From positions 15,401,434 through 15,465,433 of the forward strand of contig OY987227.1 in assembly GCA_963920705.1 (NCBI GenBank): a DNA stretch of 64,000 nucleotides. Reading direction: 5' to 3'. Of this stretch, positions 1 to 15,000 are shown one piece after another. The number at the start of each line of letters is the position of its first letter. Positions within the stretch are counted from its first letter, which is position 1. A model generated the notes under the pieces. It did no database searches and was not told the DNA's origin. It worked only from the letters and a program-made list of their open reading frames with translations. The translations under genes were made by a program, and so were the position numbers. This DNA is from Odiellus spinosus (lineage: Eukaryota; Arthropoda; Arachnida; Opiliones; Phalangiidae).

Positions 1-3000
1 TACCACGAAGTAGTTGTTCTTCTTGTTTGGGGTTGAGCTTCCAGACAATCTCTCTTCGGTTTCGGATTCCCCACTGCTTAACTTGGGCACAACAGCACCG
101 TCCATACTTCCGTTCGTGCTCTCAGCGTCTTTTTGTTTAAGTACGAAATTGGTTTGTAAGAAACTTTGTTCTTAAGTTTGGAATTTAAAGATTTAAACTT
201 AACTTACCACCATTCTTGGGATGATCAATTTCCAGACTGGTATCTTGATGGTGGTTCATTGTTAGAGAAACGTAACTTCGTTTATTGGGGCCCGGGAATA
301 AGACTTCTTCTATTAGATTGTCTGATTCGTGAGCAGCTTCCGGTGGTCCGCCGTTCACCATTTTAGGAACTAAGTCTAGAGATCAAATTTAAGTGGTTTC
401 GGTTTAAGTTTTATAAAAGGAAACTGAACGGGACGATTATATTTACTAGAATCAACTGAATTCTTGGCGTTCGTTTGATTTCCGTTAACCACGGACCCGT
501 TACTAGATATCTCTCCTTCTTCAATGGACTTGTCAAGATGCTCCATAGCTTCTAGTACTTCCGGCGAATCGTCGGGCGACCAAGGAACCACGTTCTTAAC
601 AAAGGTCCTCTGGTTTTGTTGATTAGAGTCTTGCAACTTAATCGGAAGGCTGAGCCTGGGTTCGATTTCCCGTTTTACTATCGTTTCCGTCGAACTGGCA
701 GGACTGGTAGATCCACTGCTGATAGAGGGGGTTCCCGAGGAACTTCTGGTCGCGGGCATCTTATTGGAAGGCAATTTGGTTGGCGTTCGAGACGCCGGTA
801 CTTCAGCCAACATAGCTTTGCAAAAACTAGCCCTCAGCTGGGGATTGACCGTTTCCTGAACGGCAGACAAGTCATAAGACTTGTAATGGGCAGAATGAAC
901 TTTGACGTTAGTATTGAAACACTCCACAGAGAGTCGGTCCTTCTCTGAAGCCTGATTGAATAAATTAGCTAATTATAATTAGCAAAAAGTAATGAAATTC
1001 AAACGCGTAACGATAATTTGGGTTTTTTTAATTTTGTCTATTTGGTCGAATTCAGAAGCAGTTTTTGACAAAATTAGAAACATTTTCCTAATTGAGGAGG
1101 ATACTGAAAAGTAAAATCGACTTTTTTTTTTTCCAATTTCTAATAATTAATGAAAGCCAAATTTATAAACACGGCGTGTTATTTGCGTATGACACAAAAT
1201 TTTATACAGACAAAGGTATAGCGCGTATCACAGCTGTTTTAATATAAAAACAACTGCGATCTTCGCCCTATCTTTGACTGTACAAAATTATGTACGTGTT
1301 TATTAAATTTACTCTAATTCAATAGCATCAGGTTAAATCTTAGTTTTCACTAATTTTAATAACGCGCGTAAAATCTTTGCACGTTACAAACTTAAGTGTG
1401 TTAGCGCGCGTAACGAAAAACGCGCCGTTACTCGCGCTAGTGGAAGCTAAGCTTTAAAGGCGGATGCACTCAGAACTATTTCACTCGTTTCGAGCTCGCG
1501 CGCCAATATTAAATCAATGGGCGCAAGAAGCGCGAAACACGTGAAAAGAGGTAGACCTGTGTGAATCCGGCTTATCTTGGATGCACCCCACCTCGTGAAA
1601 TGTACTTCTACCTCCACAAAGCAAAGTAGGCACCTGCTTATGGATCCCGATATTTTTGGGGACCCGGGCACCTCACAGGAGGGAACCTGGAGAAATTATC
1701 AATGTACGGGACTGATTAGGGCTCCCAATTAAGGGTCTTAATCGGGCACTGTATCGGGTACAATCACTTTGAGAAATAATTCGTATTTATGGGTTTTCAA
1801 GGTTCCACCCACCTCAAAATAATATTGTATAAAGTTAGCACACTTACCCCAGAATAACCGTTGTTCTTTTCGGAAACGCTGCCGAAACTTATCACTGTCA
1901 CACCAGACCTGTAGGGTGTTCGCGTATTACCAAATCGATGTCCGCTTTCAAAGGGCGACACGTACTTATTATTGTTATTATTATTATTACTCGGGTAATT
2001 GTCTCTTTGAAAGTAATTGTCACCATCGACGTTCACTTCGTTTGGATCGATAAACACTTCTTCGTAATCCGAATTAAAACTGTTATTGTCCAGAACCGGA
2101 TTTGAGACTTCGACGCGTCTCGTCAGTGTCGGCGTGCGAACCAAGCCGAAAACGGTGCCGCGAGACGATTCTTGACAAAGCACAGACTCGTTGGTACTGA
2201 CGTATCTCGGGCTTTGGTCGTCATCTTCATCTCGAGAGATGCAGTAGTCCAGAGGGGGTGGTGGGGGAGGCAGTGGTTCCTCTAAATTATCCAAAGGAGG
2301 CTCCGGCAAAGGCGGCGTCGACGTACCATACAACGGTTCAGGGGGTCGCACTATAGAGGAATAGAGAGTGAGCGACATTGAAAAACTTAACCTTACGGAG
2401 AGGAAAAGGTTAAGCTTTTCAAAAAAATGCTACTCCAGACTACACGCAAAGTGCGTGGGACCTCGCTGAAACTCATAATATCCTAGAGACTAACGCCACA
2501 GAATGCGCGATTAGATACCGTTACCTATTAAACCCTTGTCACATGGTCAATATCAAAATCGTGGGGTCTACGCATATGGATCAGGAATTTATTCCGGGAA
2601 AATCATTACACTACAAACATTTGAAACGTCACCCTAAAGCAGGACTGACGACGATTTAAACGTAGCCTCCAAAAGCTTGTTTACAATACCGGTCTGCAGC
2701 TTTGCTCAGAGTAGAATTTCACAAAAAAGAACTGGTTATTTCTAGGTTCGTGATAAATTTAACTCTCGGTGGCGTATACCTTACAGACGTTTCAACATTA
2801 ACTCAATATGGACTTCCTTGAAGGTCAATTTTCAACTACCTCAGACGTTTTCGATTTCTAGATAACCAAACACCTAACCTGAAAGTATTTTTCAGTGTTT
2901 ATTGCTCAATCCTCGAATGCAAAGATGGTTTTTTTGCCGAAAAATATATCGAATTGCAAAACTTTTCCGTAGTAAAAAAAAATGGGAAATATCGAACCCA

Positions 3001-6000
3001 TTCGGATGTTTACCTTAAACGAATTCCCGGGCGATTCGAAGCCCGGATCGTTTTAAACTTTCATCCCTCTCTGCTCTATCGGAACGTGCAAAGAAAATCT
3101 TTTTCTCGCTTCTCCATAAAACTCCAGATAAAACTAAGCTCGTAATCGTAAAAGTGGCGAAAAAGGTCCGATCGGGAACGCCGGTTCTATGACCCAGATG
3201 GTTTTACGAGAAAAAGAAATAGGAGAGGCTGGAGAACCCTGGGATGAAAACTTTGAGAAGCAGCATCGTGATGTTGGGATTTTTTTCTTTCCGAGTTCCA
3301 AAAACCACCCACTCCCTAGACGTCGACTAGAAAAGCGTAAATCGTTTCCCCCCACCTCCCTTTTTATCAAATGAACCAAAACATTCGGCATATTTGGGTC
3401 GAGCCTTTGGAGTTTTGGACCAATCAAGCTCTTTATTTTTCGCGCCAACTATTCCCGCCAAAACAAAAAAAAAAAAAAAAAAAAAAAAAAACTTAAACAT
3501 TTTAAAATAAGTTCATCAAACTATGATCAAACTGTTTGAAAAAGTTTCTAAAATAATGTCGAGTGTTTTATATTAAAATAATCAACATAATATTGTTTAG
3601 CCCGCATGTGATACGGTTTTAGGCTGTTTTTAAGCTGCAGGAGACCACCTGATGCGATCATTTTTAAACAGTCAAATTTTTGAAAAGGGAGCGTTCGTGA
3701 GAGATGATATTCGAGACTTTTGGGTGTGGAGAAACATAATTCTTCAATTTCGGTGCTTGGTGCAGTCATTCTCTATATCTGGCTTAAAGATAAACTGAAA
3801 TGTATTTAAATCCTAAGACTACAACCTAAGATTCTACTCAAGTTTATGTTCCAAATTATGTTTTCCTTCACTTAAAGATAATTTCACGAAACTAAACTTA
3901 GGGCTATTTAACCTTGTTTATCAAATTTACTTCAGCTTTTTTCATTTGCCTATAATGTCGAGTTTAATTTCGGGTCAATTGTAGACTAAATATAGTATTA
4001 CCTTCAATAATCAATTTAAGATTCAAAATGGATTCAAAGTGCTATCAATATGAACAAATAGCTTTAGTTTTCCGGTTTAAAATACATTAATTTATTCATA
4101 TTAATTATGAATGTTTTGAAATACATATTCTTCTATTGAAACTTGCAGGTTCTTGATAAAAAAATATCTCAAACAACCCATAAATAGCGCGCATAAATAA
4201 AGTTTAAAATTTAATATTTATGTTCAATAGACTGAGGTCGCATCAAGCGATCCGTATTGAAATCGATTGGAATAATAAAAAATAAATGGGGCCGGATATC
4301 GTTTTAAGTTTAGTCTATACAATTTAATTAATAACAAGTCCGCTTTATCACCCATGCAGCCTCGAGGGGTTAAAACTCATAATGGGCTACATTTCTAGAG
4401 CCGTGAGGGTGTGTAATTTTATAACCGAAGAAAAATGTTAAAGACGGTATATATTCGTCTTCAGTTTTCAGCACGTTCAAAGATAAGTACTATAGTAATT
4501 CGTGATATTAAAAGTTTTATGCCTTCCACTTCGCGTGTGCCGTCTGTGCTAGAAATAGATTACACGGGTAGGACAGTAAAATCGCCTAAATGTACACGTA
4601 TCTTTTTGAATCGTCAGGGAGGACCTGGCTAGTGGATGAAAGTAATTGTAATTCAGCTTAGATTTGGGCGTAGTTCGCCGGTTTTAGAGTATCAGTAAAG
4701 AGTATCCCGGACATCCCAACTAAAAAAATAAAAATTCTAAATTTATAATTTTTTTTTCAATTTTGCGTAACAACCATTATTCTAGTCAAAAATATATAAA
4801 CTTTAGAAAGGACCCACCCAATTTGGGTATGGTATATAAAATCTGTAGAAGTTTAATTTTCACTCAACCCAAAAAAAAGTTATTTTTAAAGGGATAGTGA
4901 AACCAAAAGTGATAGTGGGACCAAATAAATATATTGAGCAAGAATAAGATTAAAATATTCCTACGCAACGTTTCAAAATATAAAGTAACTATCAAAATGA
5001 CAAGTCTAATTGAATTAAATTGGTTGTAAATTGTTTACAGGCCGACCTTCAAACAAAAAGGGTTCTTGACAAACTGAAAACTAAGCTTTGCATAACGATT
5101 TGCGGCCGTGCTTCCAGTCTTCTTGACTAACTAAAGATAAAAACTTAAATTTGTTCCCCAGCTCATGACGGGAAACTCGCTAAGTCCCTCCCATTTCATA
5201 TAATCAAGTATTGTCGTACAAGCCTGTAGCTTTGAATGTACTAACGTAATTACGTAACCGAGTCAGTATTAAGCATTAACAAAGGCTGTAACCATTGTAC
5301 AGATTTCGTGGGAAGTGATAAACTCATTGGTCTTGATTAATCAGAATATTTAGTCGGTTTAGTTACGGTAATGAACTATTCATCTTTCCATAGTAAGCAA
5401 AAAAATGTATTTAAAATAAAAAGCCATTCTCAATTTTGTGAAATTTGTATCGCTCGTATATGCATGTTGAGCGCTGCTTAAATATCATTGAAGCGGTTAA
5501 AATTAAATGTCAAAAGATATTTGAAAAATGTTCGGAAACCTTTAAAACCATTTTGTCAAGAAAGAGAGCGGGGTTACAACCACGCCAAGAACTAGCTGAC
5601 ACACAAAATAGATTAAATTCGAGAAATAGTTTCGTAAAACTATTAATTTTTTTTCTAGAGGTAAAAAGAGTGTCAGGAGCAGGTTCAAACGATCTACATC
5701 TAGACAGTGTCACGAATATAATCGATATTATTTGAAAGGGAAAACTTTGTAACTCCAATTATTGCAGTAGCTGTTGTTTCAATTCCTTTCTATCCCATCG
5801 GTTTTACAAAATTCAAGGAATGTAAAACATTCCTTCTATAATTAAATTATTTAATTATTATGCAATTTAACTAGCTGCATTCATCCGTATCTATCATTAA
5901 GGTATAAATTATTTTAATTTTCCCTGACATTTCGATCAAATGTTTAAGTTAACTGACCCTTATTGGTTAAATTTTAATATTACATTACCTTTTGGATTTT

Positions 6001-9000
6001 TAATTATCTATGTTTTTTCCTTAATTTTAATATTCCCTGACATTTTAGGTTCAATTATATTATTCCACGAGGGTTTTAGCTCTATTTTTACAATCTCCGA
6101 CTCGCTTCGACCTTTTAAAGCTCATTTTCAATATTACCCCGATTAATTTGGTTAAATTTTTACATTTCCTGACCATTTTAATTCAATAGTAATAATCTAG
6201 GACGTTTTTCGTTTATATGTCATGACTTTTTTTGTTCGATTTTAATATTCCCTGACCTTTTTGGCTCAATTTCTACTTCAACTAGGTAAATATAGAAAAT
6301 GCGTTTTTGGCGGAATCGATTTTGTAGTAAAAAGGGCAAGCAGCAATGACGTCAAAAAAAAAAAAAAAAAAAAAATGTTCAGCGAGTCATTTTATATATT
6401 TACCTATTTTATATAACCCCTGACCTTTTGGAAAACTTTTAAATATATACTATATTTAGGATATTTTTCGGCGAGCATTTTTTTCTCTAAGACACGTTGA
6501 TTTGGCTTTCAGGTAACTATAATAACGTCTAGAATCCAATTTTCTCTTGAAATTTCCCTTTCTATTGGAAACACAATTGAGTGGAACACTTTCATTGAAG
6601 ACAGAATTGAACAAGATGGTCAAGCCCATAGAATAGCTAGACCCATGACATAGTAAAAGAGGCTGAAAAGAATTATGCTATAGCAGGGGCTTGTTATGCA
6701 TGCATAAACGCTCTTTGAACAATTTGAATGGCGTTTCTAGATCCCTTTAAACACGAAGTTTTTCAAATCATGTTTTTCAAATCATGTTTTTCAAATCATG
6801 TTTTTCAAATCATGTTTTTCAAATCATGTTTTTCAAATCATGTTTTTCAAATCATGTTTTTCAAATCATGTTTTTCAAATCATGTTTTCCAAATCATGTT
6901 TTTCAAATCATGTTTTTCAAATCATGTTTTTCAAATCATGTTTTTCAAATCATGTTTTTCAAATCATGTTTTTCAAATCATGTTTTTCAAATCATGTTTT
7001 TCAAATCATGTTTTTCAAATCATGTTTTTCAAATCATGTTTTTCAAATCATGTTTTTCAAATCATGTTTTTCAAATCATGTTTTTCAAATCATGTTTTTC
7101 AAATCATGTTTTTCAAATCATGTTTTTCAAATCATGTTTTTCAAATCATGTTTTTCAAATCATGTTTTTCAAATCATGTTTTTCAAATCATGTTTTTCAA
7201 ATCATGTTTTTCAAATCATGTTTTTCAAATCATGTTTTTCAAATCATGTTTTTCAAATCATGTTTTTCAAATCATGTTTTTCAAATCATGTTTTTCAAAT
7301 CATGTTTTTCAAATCATGTTTTTCAAATCATGTTTTTCAAATCATGTTTTTCAAATCATGTTTTTCAAATCATGTTTTTCAAATCATGTTTTTCAAATCA
7401 TGTTTTTCAAATCATGTTTTTCAAATCATGTTTTTCAAATCATGTTTTTCAAATCATGTTTTTCAAATCATGTTTTTCAAATCATGTTTTTCAAATCATG
7501 TTTTTCAAATCATGTTTTTCAAATCATGTTTTTCAAATCATGTTTTTCAAATCATGTTTTTCAAATCATGTTTTTCAAATCATGTTTTTCAAATCATGTT
7601 TTTCAAATCATGTTTTTCAAATCATGTTTTTCAAATCATGTTTTTCAAATCATGTTTTTCAAATCATGTTTTTCAAATCATGTTTTTCAAATCATGTTTT
7701 TCAAATCATGTTTTTCAAATCATGTTTTTCAAATCATGTTTTTCAAATCATGTTTTTCAAATCATGTTTTTCAAATCATGTTTTTCAAATCATGTTTTTC
7801 AAATCATGTTTTTCAAATCATGTTTTTCAAATCATGTTTTTCAAATCATGTTTTTCAAATCATGTTTTTCAAATCATGTTTTTCAAATCATGTTTTTCAA
7901 ATCATGTTTTTCAAATCATGTTTTTCAAATCAAATATTTTATTTCTGACATACTCAAACCCAACACGCATAAGCTCCCTTATTATCTCGTTCGCGACGAC
8001 TTGTTTGTTGTTTTTGAGTTTTCATTACTGACAGACTAGAACCGAAACCTTCATAAGCTACCTTTTATCTCGTTCTCGACGACCCTTTATTAACAACGAC
8101 TTGTTTTCTGTATTGTATATCTATGAAGATATAAGGAGTTTTTCGCTAAAGTTTAACCAATTACCCGTGGTAACGAGGATGAGCGTCCAACTCTCGATCG
8201 CAAAGCTATGAAGCTTCGAGCGCGACGCGGTTTTTTCCGAAATTCGGGAGACCACTTGGTGGAAAATCGATATCTTAAAAAAAAATAGATATTTTAAATT
8301 TGTCTGGGACATCACGTCGTGACGTCTGGTGGATAAGAAACGAATGTTTTTTCGATACGATGACGTTTTTCGTCATTTCTGGGACACCGACTTCAGACTT
8401 CAGACTTCAGACTTCAGACTTCAGACTTCAGACTTCTGACTTCAGACTTCAGACTACCAGCACGACTCAAAACACTAGCTAGAACCTATACAAGTATAGG
8501 GTCTAGCTAAAAAGAGAATTCTCTCTTTCACTTCTATACATTTTCAATCTTCCAAATTAGTCGTTCGGTTTTCTATTCAAGTTTTAAATCATTAAATTCT
8601 TTCAACGTTCACGTTTGCAATCGATGACTGACTAAAAGTCGGTTGAGAAAGAGAGAGAAAAATATTTCTTTTGTTGAACCGAATCTTTTTAATGGGACCC
8701 GAAAAAAAAAGTACTTGGCATCTCACGATACGTTAATTTTTCTATTTTTCGTGAGTATTATAATGTATCTAGGTCAACTGGCGACGAGGCGAGAAACAAA
8801 AAAGAAATGGCGAGGGAATTATTAATATATATATTTCAAGTACTAATTGTTAGCTAGATAGCGAGATTCAATCTAGTAAAACAAGTTTACCAAAGAAAAA
8901 AAAAAAAAAAAGGTTTTCTTGTTTTTCTTTTCGTCAATTAATGGTTACTAATTTTGAAACTATTGTAGTGGTTGATAATTTGTACTATTTGGACATTAAA

Positions 9001-12000
9001 ATGATCCCAGACTTTGATAACGATATTGGTTTGTAAATAAATATTAACGGAGTTTAACTTTGGCTATGCACTGGTGGGATTATATTTTAAAATATCAAAG
9101 ACACTCAAGGTCAAATTATAAGGCTATTAATTAACTATGGACTAGGTTCCACCCCCGCACAACTAAACTACGATCAATTTAAATTAATTTTGCAAAAACC
9201 CTTTTAATTTTGCCTCTACACTAATTTATAATTAAAGATTAACATAAATCCTATTTTTATTGTTAATTAAACCTAAAAACAACCTAAAAACAGTTCGTTT
9301 TAATCGATTCTTTGTCGTTTAAATAGGCCTAATCCAACAATAAAAAAATTAAAAACAAATATTACTTACCCGGAAAATAGGCTTAGCTTGATTCATGGAG
9401 ATCACCTGAACTCCCCGTATAAGGACTAGCGACCAATGACATTAATCGATGGCTCTTATATGAGGAACGCATTGGTCGCTAGTCCTTATACGGGTAGTTC
9501 AGGATATCTCCGTGAATCAAGCTAAGCCTATTTTGATGGTAAGTTTATTTATTTCTAGTTAAATATTTGTAATTTTCTCTACTGTTGGACTAGGCCTATT
9601 TAAACGATAAGGAATCGATAAAAAAATCTGTTGTTGTTAGGTTGCATTCTCCCTTTAAGGAGTTCACGAAAAATCCTTGTCACCCTCACTTTAAGGAAGT
9701 TGCGCGAACTCACGAAAAACACTTGATTTATTTAAATTTTATTTAATATTTTTATTTGAAACTTAACCATGGGCCTAGATTAAAAGTAAGAAACCACTTT
9801 TTTATATAAAACTAAATCGTGAACCGTGAATTCAGAAATAAATTCAGTCAATATTATTATAAACAGCAGATTAAAAAACCTAAATTTTTAAAACTTCGAA
9901 ATATCCCATCACGTTTTCAATTATACCAAGTTTGAAAAATCTAATAATCAGAATCAGTTTAAATTTACGATCCGTATTTATCTCTCCAGGAAACTAAATA
10001 ATAGAAGAAAAAAACCGTAGCTTCAACAACGAATACGTTGAATACGCTCACAATTTCCGATCGTACCATCAGGGCTCTTTTATTATTATTAAATAATAAT
10101 ATTATAAAAATCCTATTCGAATAGCAAGCGCCAATAAAACTACAACTTTTCTGTAAATCAACATAAAATGAAATAAAGGGTAGCCTAGGTTTGACTGTAC
10201 TGCCAATACGAGGTGGAAAAGACTATAAAAGAACAGAAAAATGATCCATACGTCGAAACATCAATAACATAATAAACGTAAGTGTGTCACACACAATAAT
10301 ATATATTAAATGAAGAACTACTCATTCGTTTCCTAGCTTCTCAAGGATTGGTCGGTCACGTGGCAAGTTCCTAGCTTCAACTATACCCAACACTCACTCC
10401 TCTGGTGACCAGAAATGAAAGCTAATCCGTGAAAATATTTTTCATCCACTCCTTTAAAGGGAGAATTAACATATAACCAATTTACAATTTCCGTCTGTAT
10501 GCTTTCAAGAAAGGTGCAATAAGGTGGGCTTCACTCTGAACACCGGAGCGCGAAGACTTGAACACTTTTACAGCCGCTTAACCAATTTATTTTACTGACG
10601 AGTTTTTGCTATTATTTAAATAGGCATAATCCTAAATTTACAAACAAATTTTAAACTAGGAATAAATTTAAAACTTACCCGAAAAATAGGCTTAGCTTGA
10701 TTCATGGAGATCCTAAATTTCATCGTATTGATGGGTCAGCGACCAATAGAATTTTATTGGAAGTCTCATGGAGATTTCCCCTTAAAGAAACGTCTTTTCT
10801 CATTGGTCGATGACCCTTCAATGTTAAGAAAATCAGGACCTCCATGAATCCAGCTAAGCATATTTTCCGGGTAAGTTTTAAATTGATTTATGGTTTAATA
10901 TTTGTTTGTAAAATTTTTAACTGGTTGATTAGGCCTCTTTAAACGATAAGAAATCGATAAACAAATTACTTGTTATTAGGTTGCATTCTCCGTTTAAAGG
11001 GACCCAAAAACAAAGCAGACGACAAAAACTGAACTCATAAATTGTTAAAGCATTGTGCGTGGTCAATTTCATACCATAGTAGTAATTTAAACTCGAGGAG
11101 ACTAAAATAACTCTTTACGCAGTCTGAATTGGCATACTTATATTTATAATGTTATTTATGAAAAATAGCTCGGACAAAAGTGTCGATGTCTCTATAATAC
11201 TACATACAGAGAAGAAAAATCTCCAATGTTACGCAACATTACTTCGGATTATTGTCGACATAATAAAATTGAAGCGGAAGGATATTTACCCATGGGGCGG
11301 GATGTAAGAGCCACAACAAATGACATAGCATCATTAAATAATAATAATCACATAATAACTTCGACGGCAATATTATCCCATAAATATTTAATCATTATAT
11401 CTCGATATTTTTCCTGCAATTTTCACGGCGAGCGGTTATCCGTATAAAAGGACCAGTTTTCAAAAATAAAACGATACTAATCTCAAACCGGCATTGTTAT
11501 TTATCCTTGAACCCATACGGCTTTGATCATTAAATATTAGTTGTTAATGAATATTTTTTTACGTAGTCAACGTATGAGAATATATGTTCTCAAACTTCTC
11601 TCAAACGATAAGGAAACATGTATCTTACAAATTAAAGGTACTAACGACGTTTTTTTGGAAATCTTTACGCGTTTAATTTACGATTAAACTTACGTGCTCA
11701 TGCTAGTCACTTGATTATGGGAAAGAAAGGGGTCCCACAAATTTTGGGGCTCAAAAAAAAAAAAAAAAAAAAAAAAGTTTTTTGTCGGGGCTTCTCTAGG
11801 CTTATTTTATTATTTTCTGGACCTCACAATATTACGGGCAGCAGGAGCCCATAATTTCGCAAACTTCCCTGGACCTATCCAGATGGTGGTTAAGGTGCAA
11901 TCGTGGGGGCTGGTTAAATCTCATCGACACGATGTCAAGAAACACCATTTTTCGGAAACAACCCTTTTAAGCAAAAAATGCGGTTTCTGTTTTAGGAAAA

Positions 12001-15000
12001 AGCTGTTACGCAGTACACTCCGAATAGCCTATATAGCCATAAAATTTACTTACTTACATTTTTATATGGAATTTGCATGAGAAGCACTAATCATGACAAA
12101 GCTTTTGACTTAACAAACAAATTTTAACCGAAAAACAAAGATATTTAAAACGGATCTTTAAAACGTTATATTTTAAAGATTGAACATCAGGGAGGATATT
12201 CGGTTTGCGTCATGTCCTGGTAAAGAATTAAGACCAAAATACTCAAACATAATTAGATAATTCCGCGCGGATTTTGATTCTTTTCTTTTTCTATTTTTTT
12301 AACAAATAAAACCGCGTTGTAGCAGCCTAATTCGTTATTGTTGTACGATTGAAAACAATGAGTTGTACGTCATCATCACTGGAGCACGGATTGTATCCAT
12401 ATTGTTGTTCGAAGCTAGGACTAACAGAGTTCCAGTGACCGCTATGGCATAAACTTTAATAATCGGGGATCTTGTTTAGAAAAGTAAGGGCTCTCTCTAA
12501 GTCTAAGACTTCACGGATCGAGTGAAAAGGAGAAAAACGGTCTCCTTTAGCCTAAAAAGAACACGAGATTTCCAAAAAAAAAAAAAAAAAAAGCAATCCG
12601 CCCACGATGTGACCTTTCTCGCGATAATACGCCTCACGATTATACACACAGGTCCTATCTCTTTTGACGGTGAAGACAAAGATTTCAGATACAATTTTAT
12701 TACTTATTAAGCATGGTCAGGTAACAAACGTTGGAAATATAGTTCAAAATATATTTTTACCTGTATGAAGATCTCGCAAAAACGAGTACCATTGTTTGAG
12801 AGTTTTGAGAGATTTTTTTTACAAAAATATAAAAAGATATCCTCCCTACTCGAGAATATTATTTTTGTAACGCGCCTTTAAAGTTTAAGGGTTTTTTAAG
12901 TATTATTTGAGTATCGTTATAGATCATTGGGTCATTGCCTAAATTGAGGTTAGGCCATCACGCGGTTGTTATAGAATCTAAGACCAAGAATGGTCTTCAT
13001 TTAGTAACATCGCGAAATTATTTTTGAGGTTTCAATATCAGCGCGTTATTATTTTATCTCATCTCTAAGAAATCAAACACAACGTCGTAAGTTGGCTAAG
13101 AGCTTAGTGAGAACTTTAAAGGTCCTATCTAATCTAGATTTTGCCCCTTGAAAATCATCATTCCTTGTGCGCACATCCTAGCTTTGACTGTACAAGTTTT
13201 TATTACCACGGTTGTCTGCTAAGCAAGAAAAGAAGACTACTTTTTAAACTTGCTTACAAATCGGAGATAGTCCCTTTAAAGGCCATTTCTGCTCTAGAAT
13301 TTTCCCCCTTAAAATCATATTTCCTAATACACACAGCCTAACTTTGATTGCGCAAATTGGTTATGGTCAACATCGTCTGCTAACTAAGAAAACAAGGGGA
13401 TTTTCAAAACGCAGATAGTCCCTTTAAATGAAATTTATGATCATGTAAAGATGGGCGAAATAGATTTGAGTATAATGATATGAAATGGCTGATGATATAA
13501 TTTTACGATTTCCCTAGATTTTGCGAAGTGATAGGCAGATAGTGGCCCTAATCGTTTGGAATGGCCACGTACCATTTGCTATGACCATACTGGATTCTAA
13601 CAGAATGGCAATGTTTCTCGAGGCGATAATATAAACCTTATCCATGCATGTACGCAAATTAATATTGCGCTAAGCCTTTTAGAATTGTCAAGGCGTTAAG
13701 ATCCACACATTGTAGAAAATCCCAATAGTATTGTCTAAAGTACGAAATTTACAGCCAAAACCTTTTTTATAGGGTTTAAAAAACTACAAATTACGATTAG
13801 CAAATAAATAATTTGAATTATGTCATTATGAAGTACTAAAATATTATTGAAACACTGCTGTACGTTTAGGTGACTTAAGAAGTTAAGCCAGGGGTTAACT
13901 ACTTACGTAAAATCTGCACGCAGATTACGCAACTGATTATAGCCTTTATAATTACTCAGTTACGTAATCTTAGTACAGTCCAAGCTACAGGCTAGTACAC
14001 TGACTTCGTGTCCAGTGATAGTCCTGGTCGATTTGCCGGAAATGGGCCCTTGTCTCATAGCCGCGCCGCCATCTTTTTGTAGTAACAGGCTGCCAGACTA
14101 TTTCTAATTTTATTTCCCACAAACCAAATTCAAGTTGTTAGTCCAACGCTTCCTATATGATAAAGTATAGGAGGCGTTGGTTAGTCTGTAGCTATTTTCA
14201 CACTACAAAAAGATGGCGGACGATCACGTGACAAAAAGTTTTTCCGCCAAAATTTTCGCGAGGTTCTCTAGACTTCCGGTTTTGGAAATCGACCAGGACT
14301 ATTGACGTAACCCCTCAGAAATCACAAAAAAATATCCACAAAAATTCAAATTCCATTTTAAAAACCTCAAAAATTTAAGTTCCATTTTAAAACGTCAAAA
14401 ATTTCACCGTACCTATAATCTGTTGAAATATACTCCAGACTGATATTTGTATTGCTTACGTAATTGGTACCGCGACTAAAAGTTATTTCCCTCTCTGTTA
14501 GTCCTAGATAACTAAATGAGTGAATCGGGAGGGTTCGGGGATTGTTTGTATTTTTTCGATGATTATAATAAAAAACTAAGAGACAATTGAAATTCCGAAA
14601 CGTCATAGAGAAAAATTCGCTTATCCTATACGCCCTAATTGGCAAGCGAATATATCAATGTGTACTATACATCAATCCTCATCAGTATATTCAGCCATGA
14701 TCGCTGTATTCAGCGGGGCTACAACTAACTTTAACAGAAATGAAAAGGCAAGATTTGACGCTACATGTCAGTGCCTTCATTGATCCCCCATTGTACCTTT
14801 CTCCCTCATTCTTATAAAAATACCCCTAATGAGTAATGAAAGCGGCGAATTCGATAAATTGATAATTTTGTTTCCTAAACTTAGTAATTACGTCCCTCGC
14901 GATGGGTAAGCTTAACGAGGAAGATCATTAGGGAAAGATAAGTCTTAACTAGTCTCAAGTGAAATTGTCATTGTAACTTTTAATTGAAAATAATTTTCCC

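Noticed and set aside
616-948. 110-codon plus-strand ORF
   Set aside because: Shadow of the minus-strand coding exon at 447-951.
6728-8039. Three overlapping forward ORFs of over 400 codons
   Set aside because: Pure by-product of the 14-bp stop-free tandem repeat; all frames give the same repeat, and the array lies in an intron of an opposite-strand gene.
8392-8456. Regular short repeats suggesting a CRISPR array
   Set aside because: The 7-bp units are directly adjacent with no spacers, and the window is eukaryotic nuclear DNA.
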